Of a stretch of DNA of 6,566 bases, positions 1 through 5,480 are shown piece by piece. The stretch covers positions 1 through 6,566 of the forward strand of contig JAOPYP010000063.1 in the NCBI GenBank assembly GCA_025964635.1, read 5' to 3'. A program made the position numbers and the translations under genes. This DNA comes from Actinomycetes bacterium (lineage in GTDB: Bacteria > Actinomycetota > Actinomycetes > Streptosporangiales > Streptosporangiaceae). Below the pieces are notes generated by a model that was not told where the DNA came from, made no database searches, and was given only the letters and a program-made list of their open reading frames with translations. Numbering within the stretch: position 1 is the first letter of the stretch; each line of letters opens with the position of its first letter.

Positions 1-27
1 ACGATGGCGACGTTGTCCATCCGCTGA

Positions 28-213
28 ATGGTCATGTCTCCGAGCATAAACAGCGGCGAGCTGCCGGTCGCGCTGAAGAAGGCTGTGTGTGCTGGCCGGA
101 TCACCAGCGCCCAGGCGCAGCCGGCGATCGCCCAGAACTGGACGATCGCGCTGCGCAGGCTGGGCCTACGTCCCGGGCCCGAACCATCGAGCGACCCGGA
201 CGACAACGGCTAA
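28..213 (+). pseudogene. C-terminal fragment of a small actinobacterial protein (putative)
   Basis: A 61-codon reading frame begins directly after an in-frame TGA (25-27) and ends at the TAA at 211-213. Its middle part, with ALKKAVCAGRIT, then AQ.AIAQNW and A..RLGL (about residues 14-47), resembles the conserved C-terminal tail of a family common in actinobacteria, in which a VC-G segment is followed by an AQ-AIA-NW motif. In my recollection that family has a longer N-terminal part, absent here in frame. No ribosome binding site is visible before the ATG at 28, and the few bases to the left do not show the missing part in another frame. I read it as the 3' remnant of a broken gene, but a true small gene cannot be excluded. 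The molecular function is unknown to me. The family match is from memory and is the weak point. Confidence 0.35.
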
Positions 214-652
214 TTGATCTACTTGCCGACTCCTTCCTTGAAGCCCGTGCCCGGGCTACGCGCCTCGCTCCAGCGGCATGTCGCCGCCTAGAACACCACC
301 TCTACCTGCTAACGCGGACTGCGGGCGGCGGGAGGAGTGTCGTTGCCAGCCGTTTCGCTTTCCGGCGGTCCGGGGCTGGCGCGCGGGGTGCCTCGGACCG
401 GGTCGTCGCTCACTATCGGGGCGGGCGCGCCCAGCTGGTGCTCGGACGCGTGCCGAGATTACGGCCTCATATCGCGGGGTTGGATGAAGCGTCATCTGGA
501 GGTCATTGAGTGCTGCTGGGTGGACGCACAGCCCCAAACCTGGCGTCTTTCCGCACTCAGAAGGCGCATTTTGTATCTGGCATACCTTTGTAATTCCGAT
601 GTAACCTGCCCGCGTCCGTAGGCCGTCGTCCGTCTTGCGTGGGGGTAGCCAA
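214..652. other. Intergenic region upstream of the secreted propeller gene
   Basis: About 440 bases without a supportable gene. Short frames are open on both strands but lack ribosome binding sites and recognisable motifs. The left two thirds are GC-rich. Positions about 560-605 are clearly more AT-rich (TTTTGTATCTGG, TTTGTAATTCC), which is where a promoter for the downstream gene is expected. I could not place a -35/-10 pair with acceptable spacing, so no promoter is called. Confidence 0.5.
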
Positions 653-2410
653 ATGTCATGGGTGCGAATCGGCCGGGTCGTGGTCACGATGGGCCTGGCG
701 ATGGGTGCTTCCCTTGGTGCGGTGGCCGCGGCGGCCCAGCCGCAGGCGAGCCCGGTCATCGGCACGCTGGTTACGGTAGCCAGCCCGCCGTCGCCGTTCT
801 CGCAGAACAAGCAGAACGAGCCGGCCGTGGCCATCGACGCGCACAACCCGTCGGTGGTCGTGGCCGGCTCGAATGACAACATCGACATGGAGGCGTGCAA
901 CGCGGGTGATCCAACGACCTGCCCGTTCACGCAGGGAGTCGGTGTCTCCGGGGTGTACTTCTCAGCCAACGGCGGCCACTCATGGACCCAGCCGACGTAC
1001 TCAGGGTGGACCGCGCGGGACTGCCTCGGCCCCGCCACATGCGCTCCGCACGTCGGGCCGATCGGCACGCTGCCTCATTACTTCGAGAACGGCCTGGTCT
1101 CCGACGGGGATCCCGGTGTCACATTCGGGCCGCGCCCGGGCGCGAACGGCACCTTCTCGTGGGCGAATGGCTCACGGCTGTATTACTCGAACCTGACGTC
1201 GAACTTCGGCACCACCAAGCGCAGTGAGACCTTCAAGGGTTTCGAGGGGATCGCCGTCTCCCGCACCGACAACGTGAGCGCGGCCGCGGCCGGGGACGCT
1301 TCGGCCTGGATGAACCCGGTGGTGATCTCCAAGCAGAACTCGACGACGTTCTCGGACAAGGAGCAGATCTGGGCCGACAACGCACAGAGCAGTCCCTTCT
1401 TCGGCAGCGTTTACGTGTGCTGGGCGAGTTTCGGCAGCAACAGCAAGGGTCAGGCGTTGCCGACCCCGCTGATGGTGGCGCGGTCTACCGACGGCGGCAG
1501 CACGTGGGTGCAGAAGCAGGTAGGCCCGGCCACCGATAACGGCATCAATAGCCAGCCAGACGGGTGCACCGTCCGCACCGACAGCCACGGAAACGTGTAC
1601 GTGTTCGGCGTGGGCAACCGCCGCGGGGTGGCGTACGAGATGATGTACAAGTCCACCGACGGCGGAGCGCACTTCACCGGCCCGGCGCTCCTCGCGACCA
1701 CCGTCGACCCCGGGGTCATCGACCCGGTCATCGGCCGGCCCGTCATGGATGGCATCGCCGGCGCGCGCAACGACCTGGCCAACGCACCGAGCGTGGACAT
1801 CGCCAACGGCGCGCCCACCGGAACCGACGCGACCAACCAGATTGTGCTGACCTGGGCAGACGGCGCGCAAGGGCTGAATCACGAGCAATTGCTGCTGATG
1901 ACCTCCACCGACGGCGGAGCCTCCTTCGCCGGGCCGGCGGCCGTGCCGCTCCAGAGCGGAGACCGGCCCTACTACACCGCACCCGCCATCTCGCCCAACG
2001 GCACCGATCTGTACATCACCTACAACGCATTCACCACCCCATACCGTACGGACACAACATCGCCGAGGGGTTTGATCGGCGCGATCCTCCACGCGGACGT
2101 GACCGGTGGGACAGTCGGCGCGTTCGGCACCCTGGCCCGGAGCGCCGTCGGTGACCCGCGGGCCTCCTCCCAGAACGACCTTACGGCGGAATTCCTCGGC
2201 GACTACGTGTACACGGCCGCCACCCGTTCTGGCGCGGTCGGGGTCTGGAACGACGTCCGCAACGGAGCGGACTGCCCAGCGCTGGATGCGTGGCGGATGT
2301 CACTTCGCACGGGCACGACAGTCCCCAAACCGGCCCCCCAGGCCGACTGCCCAGCCACGTTCGGCAACACCGACATCTTCAGCGCCGCGGTCTCCGACCC
2401 AACGCCCTGA
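653..2410 (+). CDS. Secreted sialidase-like Asp-box (BNR) beta-propeller protein
   Basis: The product is 585 residues. I chose ATG 653 because GGGGGT (641-646) lies six bases upstream. A TTG at 635 would add six residues but lies 5' of that ribosome binding site. The N-terminus is a Sec-type signal peptide: Arg5 and Arg8, a hydrophobic stretch to about Ala28, then a cleavable AAA-Q or AQPQA-S junction. Four Asp-box motifs (S-x-D/N-G-G-x-x-W/F) lie at about residues 104-111, 278-285, 334-341 and 418-425, the signature of sialidase-superfamily beta-propeller blades. The C-terminal FLGDY...VWNDVRNG segment is typical of actinobacterial proteins of this type. The FRIP motif of true sialidases is not seen, so sialidase activity is not supported; a carbohydrate-binding or hydrolytic role outside the cell is inference. 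Several Cys pairs could form disulfides in the mature protein. It stands alone, with its own terminator directly after the stop. Confidence 0.85.
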   Translation: MSWVRIGRVVVTMGLAMGASLGAVAAAAQPQASPVIGTLVTVASPPSPFSQNKQNEPAVAIDAHNPSVVVAGSNDNIDMEACNAGDPTTCPFTQGVGVSGVYFSANGGHSWTQPTYSGWTARDCLGPATCAPHVGPIGTLPHYFENGLVSDGDPGVTFGPRPGANGTFSWANGSRLYYSNLTSNFGTTKRSETFKGFEGIAVSRTDNVSAAAAGDASAWMNPVVISKQNSTTFSDKEQIWADNAQSSPFFGSVYVCWASFGSNSKGQALPTPLMVARSTDGGSTWVQKQVGPATDNGINSQPDGCTVRTDSHGNVYVFGVGNRRGVAYEMMYKSTDGGAHFTGPALLATTVDPGVIDPVIGRPVMDGIAGARNDLANAPSVDIANGAPTGTDATNQIVLTWADGAQGLNHEQLLLMTSTDGGASFAGPAAVPLQSGDRPYYTAPAISPNGTDLYITYNAFTTPYRTDTTSPRGLIGAILHADVTGGTVGAFGTLARSAVGDPRASSQNDLTAEFLGDYVYTAATRSGAVGVWNDVRNGADCPALDAWRMSLRTGTTVPKPAPQADCPATFGNTDIFSAAVSDPTP

Positions 2411-2420
2411 CACGTCGCGA

Positions 2421-2458
2421 GCCATTGCGGGGCTCCCCTTCGGGAGCCCCGCAATGGC
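2421..2458 (+). terminator. Strong intrinsic-type terminator hairpin
   Basis: A perfect 17-bp stem with arms GCCATTGCGGGGCTCCC and its exact complement, closed by the four-base loop CTTC. It begins 11 bases after the stop codon of the propeller gene. No T-run follows (CGGCACC...), as is common for actinobacterial terminators. The symmetry would let it work in both directions, but no minus-strand gene ends just to its right except the decayed integrase remnant. Confidence 0.85.
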
Positions 2459-2591
2459 GGCACCTTCCCGGCAACGCAGCAGGAAATCCGGATCTGGAGA
2501 ATCCTGCAGGCAGGGCACCGAGTTGCCGCCAGGCGCGCAGATCGGCAGGTCGCGCGCGCTTGCCGGCCACGAGGTGACGTGGCTGCGGCGG
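2459..2591. other. Non-coding spacer
   Basis: The stretch between the terminator and the integrase-like remnant. Frames are open here on both strands, but none shows a recognisable motif or ribosome binding site. Nothing functional can be supported. Confidence 0.4.
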
Positions 2592-2945
2592 TTAATGTCC
2601 TGGCGCTCCCCGGCCCGCCTGGCCGGTGGCCGGCCAGCCGCACTGGTTCGAGCCGGCGACTACGCGTTGCCAGGTGTCGGCGACGTTGACGTGGATTCCG
2701 AGCAGGCGGGCGAGGATTGCGGCGGGCAGGCCGGTGGCGAACTGGAAGAGCGCGGTGGAGCGGGACTGCCCTGAGCGGATGCCGAGCTGGCGCAGCGTTC
2801 GGCTAGCTGACTCGGCGGTGAGGCTATGGGGTGAAGAACTGCGGGCGCGGGCGAGGCTCGGCTTGTCCTGGCCGGAATGCCTTGCGCTTATGACCTTGGG
2901 CTCGTGGCGGAGGGCGGTACCGAGCGTCCATCCCGCCGCCGCCTT
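2592..2945 (-). pseudogene. C-terminal remnant of a site-specific integrase-like protein
   Basis: The minus strand is open from the TGA at 2948-2946 to the TAA at 2594-2592 (117 codons) and has no plausible start. The last half reads SLTAES...LRQLGIRSGQSRSTALFQFAT, then LPAAILARLLGI and VADTWQRVVAG. This matches the pattern at the end of a group of actinobacterial integrase/recombinase-like proteins: an R..R..AL..LA..LP..VLA.LLGI....A..W helix-turn-helix-like block. The N-terminal part, including the tyrosine-recombinase core, is absent, and the first ~45 codons of the open frame do not look protein-like. The usual C-terminal continuation is replaced by a low-complexity Gly/Ala/Pro tail, suggesting decay at both ends. 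It lies beside the relaxase remnant. The family assignment is from recalled patterns; the fact that it is a fragment is firmer than its name. Confidence 0.45.
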
Positions 2946-3037
2946 TCACTAGGCTCGACCAGCCTCGGGAGTCGCATGGCACTTTTGAGCGGGCTCACGA
3001 AGATGGCCAGTGCCCGGCGTGGGGCGGCCGGGTTGCG

Positions 3038-3124
3038 GTGATCGGGAAGGTGCTTCGCGGCCAGCGCCACGCTGGCCTGATCCGGTACCTGTTCGGGCCG
3101 GGTCGTTGTGAGGTACACCGGGAC
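3038..3124 (+). pseudogene. N-terminal fragment of a relaxase (mobilization nuclease)
   Basis: A GTG at 3038 opens a frame whose first 29 residues begin MIGKVLRG and continue with GLIRYLFGPGR and EVHRD. This is the typical opening of actinobacterial plasmid/ICE relaxases, which nick oriT and pilot the DNA strand in conjugation. The similarity stops at about residue 29. The frame continues to 3769, but only as the antisense shadow of the reductase gene, and the expected downstream motifs (histidine triad and catalytic Tyr or equivalent) are missing. An upstream frame ends in TGA at 3039-3041, overlapping the GTG as GTGA. That is the coupling expected if a mobC-like gene once preceded it, but that upstream frame shows no clear MobC motif. 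The breakpoint lies about 60 bases from the 3' end of the convergent reductase gene. Confidence 0.6.
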
Positions 3125-3184
3125 TGTTGTCATGCGTGGTGGTCACGACGGGAGGGCGCCCGCCCGCGCGACCGGTTGCTTGCA

Positions 3185-4153
3185 TCACCATTTCTCCAGC
3201 AGGCCGAGGTCGCGCAGGCTCTCGGCGGTTTCAACGATCGTGGTCTCGGCTGGGCGTGGGCGCCATCCGAGCTCCTGCTTAGCGCGGTCGTTGTGGATGA
3301 TCAGTCGGGGCGGCTCCGGTCCTGGTGCCTCTTCGGTTGGTACTCGCTCGGCCAGCGGGCCGAGCCGCTCGCGCAGGATCTGGGCCATCTGAAGGAAGCT
3401 GATGGTCGGCCCGTCGGCCAAGGCCAGGTACCGCTGGCCGGCCGCCTCGGGCACGGCCATCGCACGGATGTGCAGATCGGCCACATCCCGCACGTCGGCG
3501 ACGCCGAAGCGCTGGCGTCGCACTACGGGCATTGTCCCGTCGAGCATCGCCTTGGTCAGCTGCAACGACGAACGCGCTTGCGCGGTCAATGTCGGGCCGA
3601 GGATGAACGTGGGGTTGACCACGACCAGCTCGGTGTCGCCACCCTCATGTTCGATGAAGTCCCAGGCGGTTCGCTCGGCGATCGTCTTGGACCGCGGATA
3701 GGCTGGAAGGCCGGGCGTGTCGGGGTCGGTCCAGTCGGCCTCGGTGTACTCGGCACCCGGCTTTGGTGAGTAACCGACCGCCGCGAACGACGAGGTCAGC
3801 ACCACACGTCGAACACCAGCGTCGCGCGCGGCCCGCAGGACACGCAGCGTGCCGTCACGGGCGGGAACGATCACCTCATCGGGATCGTCGGACTGGACCA
3901 TCGGCGAGGCGAAGTGGTGGACCTCCGCGCAGCCGGCCGCTGCGGCAGCCCAGCCCTCGTCGGCGGTCAGCTCGGCGGTGACGGCCTCCAGCTGGCTGTC
4001 GTCTGCATCGCCGCGACGCACCGCCGCACGCACATCGCCCTCGCGCTCCAGGGATCGCACCGTCGCGCGCACCCGACGCCCGTCCCGCAGCAGCGCAGCG
4101 ATCAGCTGCGTGCCCAGATAGCCGGACCCGCCGGTCACCAACACCGGGCTCAT
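3185..4153 (-). CDS. NAD(P)-dependent extended-SDR reductase/epimerase (dihydroflavonol-reductase-like)
   Basis: The 322-residue product is full length for the extended short-chain dehydrogenase/reductase family. A Rossmann motif TGGSGYLG (residues 7-14) binds the dinucleotide. Arg33 after the second strand (ATVRS) suggests NADP(H) preference. The catalytic set is visible as Ser121/122 (VLTSSFAAV) with Tyr152-x3-Lys156 (YPRSK). VADVRDVADLHIRAM (about 222-236) is the usual cofactor/substrate-side motif, and the C-terminus (ELGWRPRP...) is typical. The overall pattern is closest to the dihydroflavonol-4-reductase/aldehyde-reductase subgroup. The likely substrate is a small carbonyl compound, and the enzyme is cytosolic. 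The start ATG (4153-4151) overlaps the merR stop as ATGA and is preceded by GAGGTGG, so translation is probably coupled. The promoter in front of merR should drive both genes. The specific substrate cannot be inferred. Confidence 0.88.
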   Translation of the reverse strand: MSPVLVTGGSGYLGTQLIAALLRDGRRVRATVRSLEREGDVRAAVRRGDADDSQLEAVTAELTADEGWAAAAAGCAEVHHFASPMVQSDDPDEVIVPARDGTLRVLRAARDAGVRRVVLTSSFAAVGYSPKPGAEYTEADWTDPDTPGLPAYPRSKTIAERTAWDFIEHEGGDTELVVVNPTFILGPTLTAQARSSLQLTKAMLDGTMPVVRRQRFGVADVRDVADLHIRAMAVPEAAGQRYLALADGPTISFLQMAQILRERLGPLAERVPTEEAPGPEPPRLIIHNDRAKQELGWRPRPAETTIVETAESLRDLGLLEKW

Positions 4154-4593
4154 CGCAGCACCACCTCTTCCAGGCGGGGATACATGTCCTGCACCCGCAG
4201 GTTTGCTTCGGCCTCCGCGTCGGGATCACCGTGGTCGCGGGCATCCCACAACGCTGCCTTCGCGCGGAGGTAGTCAAGGTGAATGTGCAGCGTCGCGATC
4301 TGGGCTTCGATCCGCTCGGCGTGACGCAACAACAGCTCGCGCTGCTCACCCGCCGCCTCATGTCCACGCGTGCGGTTGGCCTGGTATGTGCGCATGTCTT
4401 CGATGCCCACGCCCATGGCGCGCAGGCATGCCAGCGCCTGCAATGTATCGACGTCGTCCTCGCGGTAGCGGCGGTGCCCGCTGCTTTCGTCGCGCTCGAT
4501 CGGGCCTATCAGGCCGACCTGCTCGTAGTAGCGCAGTGTTGGCTCGCTGAGACCGCTGCGCCGGGATACATCCTGGATGGTCAGAGCTGTCAT
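4150..4593 (-). CDS. MerR-family transcriptional regulator
   Basis: The 147-residue product has an N-terminal MerR winged helix-turn-helix: TIQDVSRRSGLSEPTLRYYE (about 5-24), EQVGLI, then the wing SGHRRY (38-43) and DDV-TL-AL-CLRAMG. A long dimerization coiled coil follows (about 70-125, E/L/R rich). Only Cys56 is present, so the metal-binding Cys set of MerR/CueR/ZntR is lacking; a small-molecule effector is more likely. An alternative TTG start at 4605 would add four residues and has GAGG five bases upstream. I prefer ATG 4593 because the -10 element predicted from the MerR-type promoter places the transcription start on this ATG. It is first in an operon with the SDR gene (4-bp overlap), which it presumably controls together with itself. 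Confidence 0.88.
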   Translation of the reverse strand: MTALTIQDVSRRSGLSEPTLRYYEQVGLIGPIERDESSGHRRYREDDVDTLQALACLRAMGVGIEDMRTYQANRTRGHEAAGEQRELLLRHAERIEAQIATLHIHLDYLRAKAALWDARDHGDPDAEAEANLRVQDMYPRLEEVVLR

Positions 4594-4599
4594 ACAAGC

Positions 4600-4630
4600 A
4601 GCCAAACAAACCTCAAGCGCTTTAAGTCAA
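4600..4630 (-). promoter_or_regulatory. MerR-type promoter with operator dyad
   Basis: On the minus strand, a -35-like TTGACT (4630-4625) is followed after 19 bases by TTGGCT (4605-4600), one change from TAGGCT, a frequent actinobacterial -10. The long 19-bp spacer is the hallmark of MerR-controlled promoters. An imperfect 9+9 dyad, ACTTAAAGC/GCTTGAGGT (4627-4610, seven of nine pairs match), fills the spacer. Six bases separate the -10 from ATG 4593, so the transcript is predicted to be leaderless. Autoregulation by the MerR protein is inferred from position and the family's known operator style. Confidence 0.6.
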
Positions 4631-4633
4631 GCG

Positions 4634-4732
4634 ATGGCGGGAAAGCCTGGGCGCGATCTGCTGGCGGCGCTCACCATCGGCGCCGCGGCCATGAACAAGA
4701 TCCTCAGTAAGAAGCGGGCCAAGTCCGCGTAG
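4634..4732 (+). CDS. Possible 32-residue small protein divergent from merR
   Basis: ATG 4634 to TAG 4730-4732 encodes a short peptide with a hydrophobic/amphipathic core (DLLAALTIGAAAMNKIL) and a basic tail (SKKRAKSA). It starts seven bases beyond the merR dyad, in the opposite direction. No ribosome binding site precedes it. A TTTAAG (4622-4627) six bases before the ATG could be a -10 for a leaderless transcript, but there is no good -35. The composition would fit a small membrane-associated peptide or the tail of a lost gene. No family is recognised, and chance is a real alternative. Confidence 0.3.
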   Translation: MAGKPGRDLLAALTIGAAAMNKILSKKRAKSA

Positions 4733-4814
4733 CGGGCCGGTCCCGCGAAGTACAGCAGATGCACAGCACATCCACTCAACCTGGGTGGCTCCCCGTCTGG
4801 CTCCCGAAGATCGG

Positions 4815-4848
4815 GAAGGGGTCCCGGACCAAGATCCGAAACCCCTTC
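4815..4848. terminator. Hairpin downstream of the tRNA-Pro 3' half
   Basis: GAAGGGGT (4815-4822) pairs perfectly with ACCCCTTC (4841-4848). Inside, CGGA (4825-4828) pairs with TCCG (4835-4838) across a 2x2 internal loop, leaving the six-base loop CCAAGA. Read on the minus strand it begins 15 bases after the tRNA CCA, where a tRNA terminator would sit. No T-run is present. It could instead be an element-end or recombination-accessory repeat. Confidence 0.45.
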
Positions 4849-4863
4849 TGACCTGCTAAGCAA

Positions 4864-4908
4864 TGGTCGCGACGGCCGGATTTGAACCGGCGACCCGTTG
4901 ACCCCCAG
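4864..4908 (-). other. tRNA-Pro(GGG) 3' half: attachment-site scar of an integrative element
   Basis: On the minus strand, 45 bases fit tRNA positions 32-76 exactly: anticodon loop CTGGGGG (anticodon GGG), 3' anticodon stem TCAAC, variable loop GGGTC, T-arm GCCGG-TTCAAAT-CCGGC, acceptor strand CGTCGCG, discriminator A and CCA. The terminal G72 would pair with C1, as in bacterial tRNA-Pro. The preceding bases (CCGTC at the 27-31 positions) cannot pair with TCAAC, and no D-arm or 5' acceptor strand lies in the next ~100 bases. The tRNA is therefore cut precisely at the anticodon loop. Integrases of actinobacterial integrative elements often cross over there, using the 3' half of the tRNA as the att core. 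A second copy is not in this window. By the usual logic, the 3' half left behind belongs to the original chromosome on its downstream side (left), and the element lies to the right. Confidence 0.75.
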
Positions 4909-5110
4909 GACGGAGAGTTGGGAGTCGCCGCAGCTCAGGCCGTGTGTTTTCCGTGCGGGCACGGTGCCTGCTGACGTGCGGTTTGTGATGCGTAGCAAGG
5001 CGTGTGGGCCCCAGATGGTCCCCGGGTCAGCCGCCAGATCCGGGTGGCTCACGTTCAAGTGTCATACCACCGCGCTAACCGCGACGCTGCGCCAGCGCCC
5101 TGTAAGACTG
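4909..5110. other. Non-coding region between the att-like site and arsR
   Basis: Roughly 200 bases with no credible gene. The minus-strand open frame that crosses it also runs through the tRNA half, so it is not credible as coding. A minor inverted motif, CCGTGCGGGCACGG (4951-4964), has arms CCGTGC/GCACGG with a two-base centre. It may be an arm-type site near the attachment core, but this is speculative. Confidence 0.35.
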
Positions 5111-5144
5111 TACTTATATAAGCCTTCTCTGATATCTTAGCCTG
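5110..5144 (+). promoter_or_regulatory. AT-rich arsR promoter with palindromic operator candidate
   Basis: An abrupt AT-rich patch in GC-rich DNA. TATCTT (5133-5138) is a -10 candidate, and six bases later the GTG start codon begins, so the transcript is predicted to be leaderless. A 17-bp spacer places a weak -35 at 5110-5115 (GTACTT). The perfect 10-bp palindrome CTTATATAAG (5113-5122) and the GATATC at 5131-5136 lie within the -35 to -10 span, where ArsR-family repressors usually bind. Autorepression is inferred. Confidence 0.5.
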
Positions 5145-5480
5145 GTGCACGCGTTCGACGTACTCGGCGATCCGGTGCGCCGCCGCATCCTCGAGCTGCT
5201 CGGGGACGGCGAGCTCACCTCCGGCGCGCTCTGTGAGGTGATCCAGCGCCAGTTCGGCATCTCCCAGCCGGCCGTCTCCCAGCACCTCAAGGTGTTGCGG
5301 GACAACGGTTTCGCCACGGTGCGACCGGACGGCGCGCGTCGCCTCTACGCGGTCGCGCACGAGCCGCTGCGCGGCATCGACGCCTGGCTCGACCAGTTCC
5401 GCCGGTCCTGGACGCCGCACTTGGACGCGCTGGCCACCGAGCTGGCGCGAGGCAAGCACGAGCGGAGGAAGAAACCATGA
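5145..5480 (+). CDS. ArsR-family (SmtB/ArsR-like) transcriptional regulator
   Basis: The 111-residue product is of normal length for this family. It opens with FDVLGDPVRRRILELL (about 4-19), the canonical first helices. The DNA-recognition helix is ISQPAVSQHLKVLRDNGF (39-56), and the wing is VRPDGARRLYAV (59-70). The metal-binding ELCVCDL motif is missing; the equivalent segment (ELTSGALCEV) has one Cys, so metal sensing is unlikely. The C-terminus is the common WLDQFRRSW helix. No ribosome binding site precedes GTG 5145, but the -10 six bases upstream predicts a leaderless message, and the reading starts where homologues start. Its stop overlaps the next ATG as ATGA. ArsR regulators of this subgroup are very often paired with an SRPBCC-domain gene, as here; the shared ligand is unknown. 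Confidence 0.9.
   Translation: MHAFDVLGDPVRRRILELLGDGELTSGALCEVIQRQFGISQPAVSQHLKVLRDNGFATVRPDGARRLYAVAHEPLRGIDAWLDQFRRSWTPHLDALATELARGKHERRKKP

Noticed and set aside
423..432. Palindrome GGGCGCGCCC
   Set aside because: Short all-G/C palindromes are frequent by chance in this base composition and nothing around it is organised.
635..652. TTG start for the propeller gene at 635
   Set aside because: The ribosome binding site GGGGGT lies downstream of it and fits ATG 653; the added residues are not signal-peptide-like.
256..1068. Minus-strand 270-codon open frame
   Set aside because: Overlaps the signal peptide and first blade of the propeller gene on the other strand; low-complexity Arg/Pro composition and no motif.
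1172..2092. Minus-strand 306-codon open frame inside the propeller gene
   Set aside because: Antisense shadow caused by GC-rich third positions; no ribosome binding site or family motif, while the plus strand has Asp-boxes.
2106..2774. Plus-strand 222-codon open frame crossing the terminator hairpin
   Set aside because: It overlaps the 3' end of the propeller gene, the 17-bp hairpin and the integrase-like remnant; Arg/Pro-rich shadow composition.
3125..3769. Continuation of the relaxase reading frame
   Set aside because: From about codon 30 on it has no relaxase motifs and is antisense to the well-supported reductase gene.
4594..4605. TTG start for merR at 4605
   Set aside because: It would use GAGG at five bases, but it lies inside the predicted -10 element; ATG 4593 fits the usual MerR N-terminus. 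Not fully excluded.
4627..5058. Minus-strand 143-codon open frame containing GSPVQIRPSRP
   Set aside because: That peptide is the well-known translation of a tRNA T-arm and acceptor; the frame runs through the tRNA-Pro half and the hairpin, so it is not a protein gene.
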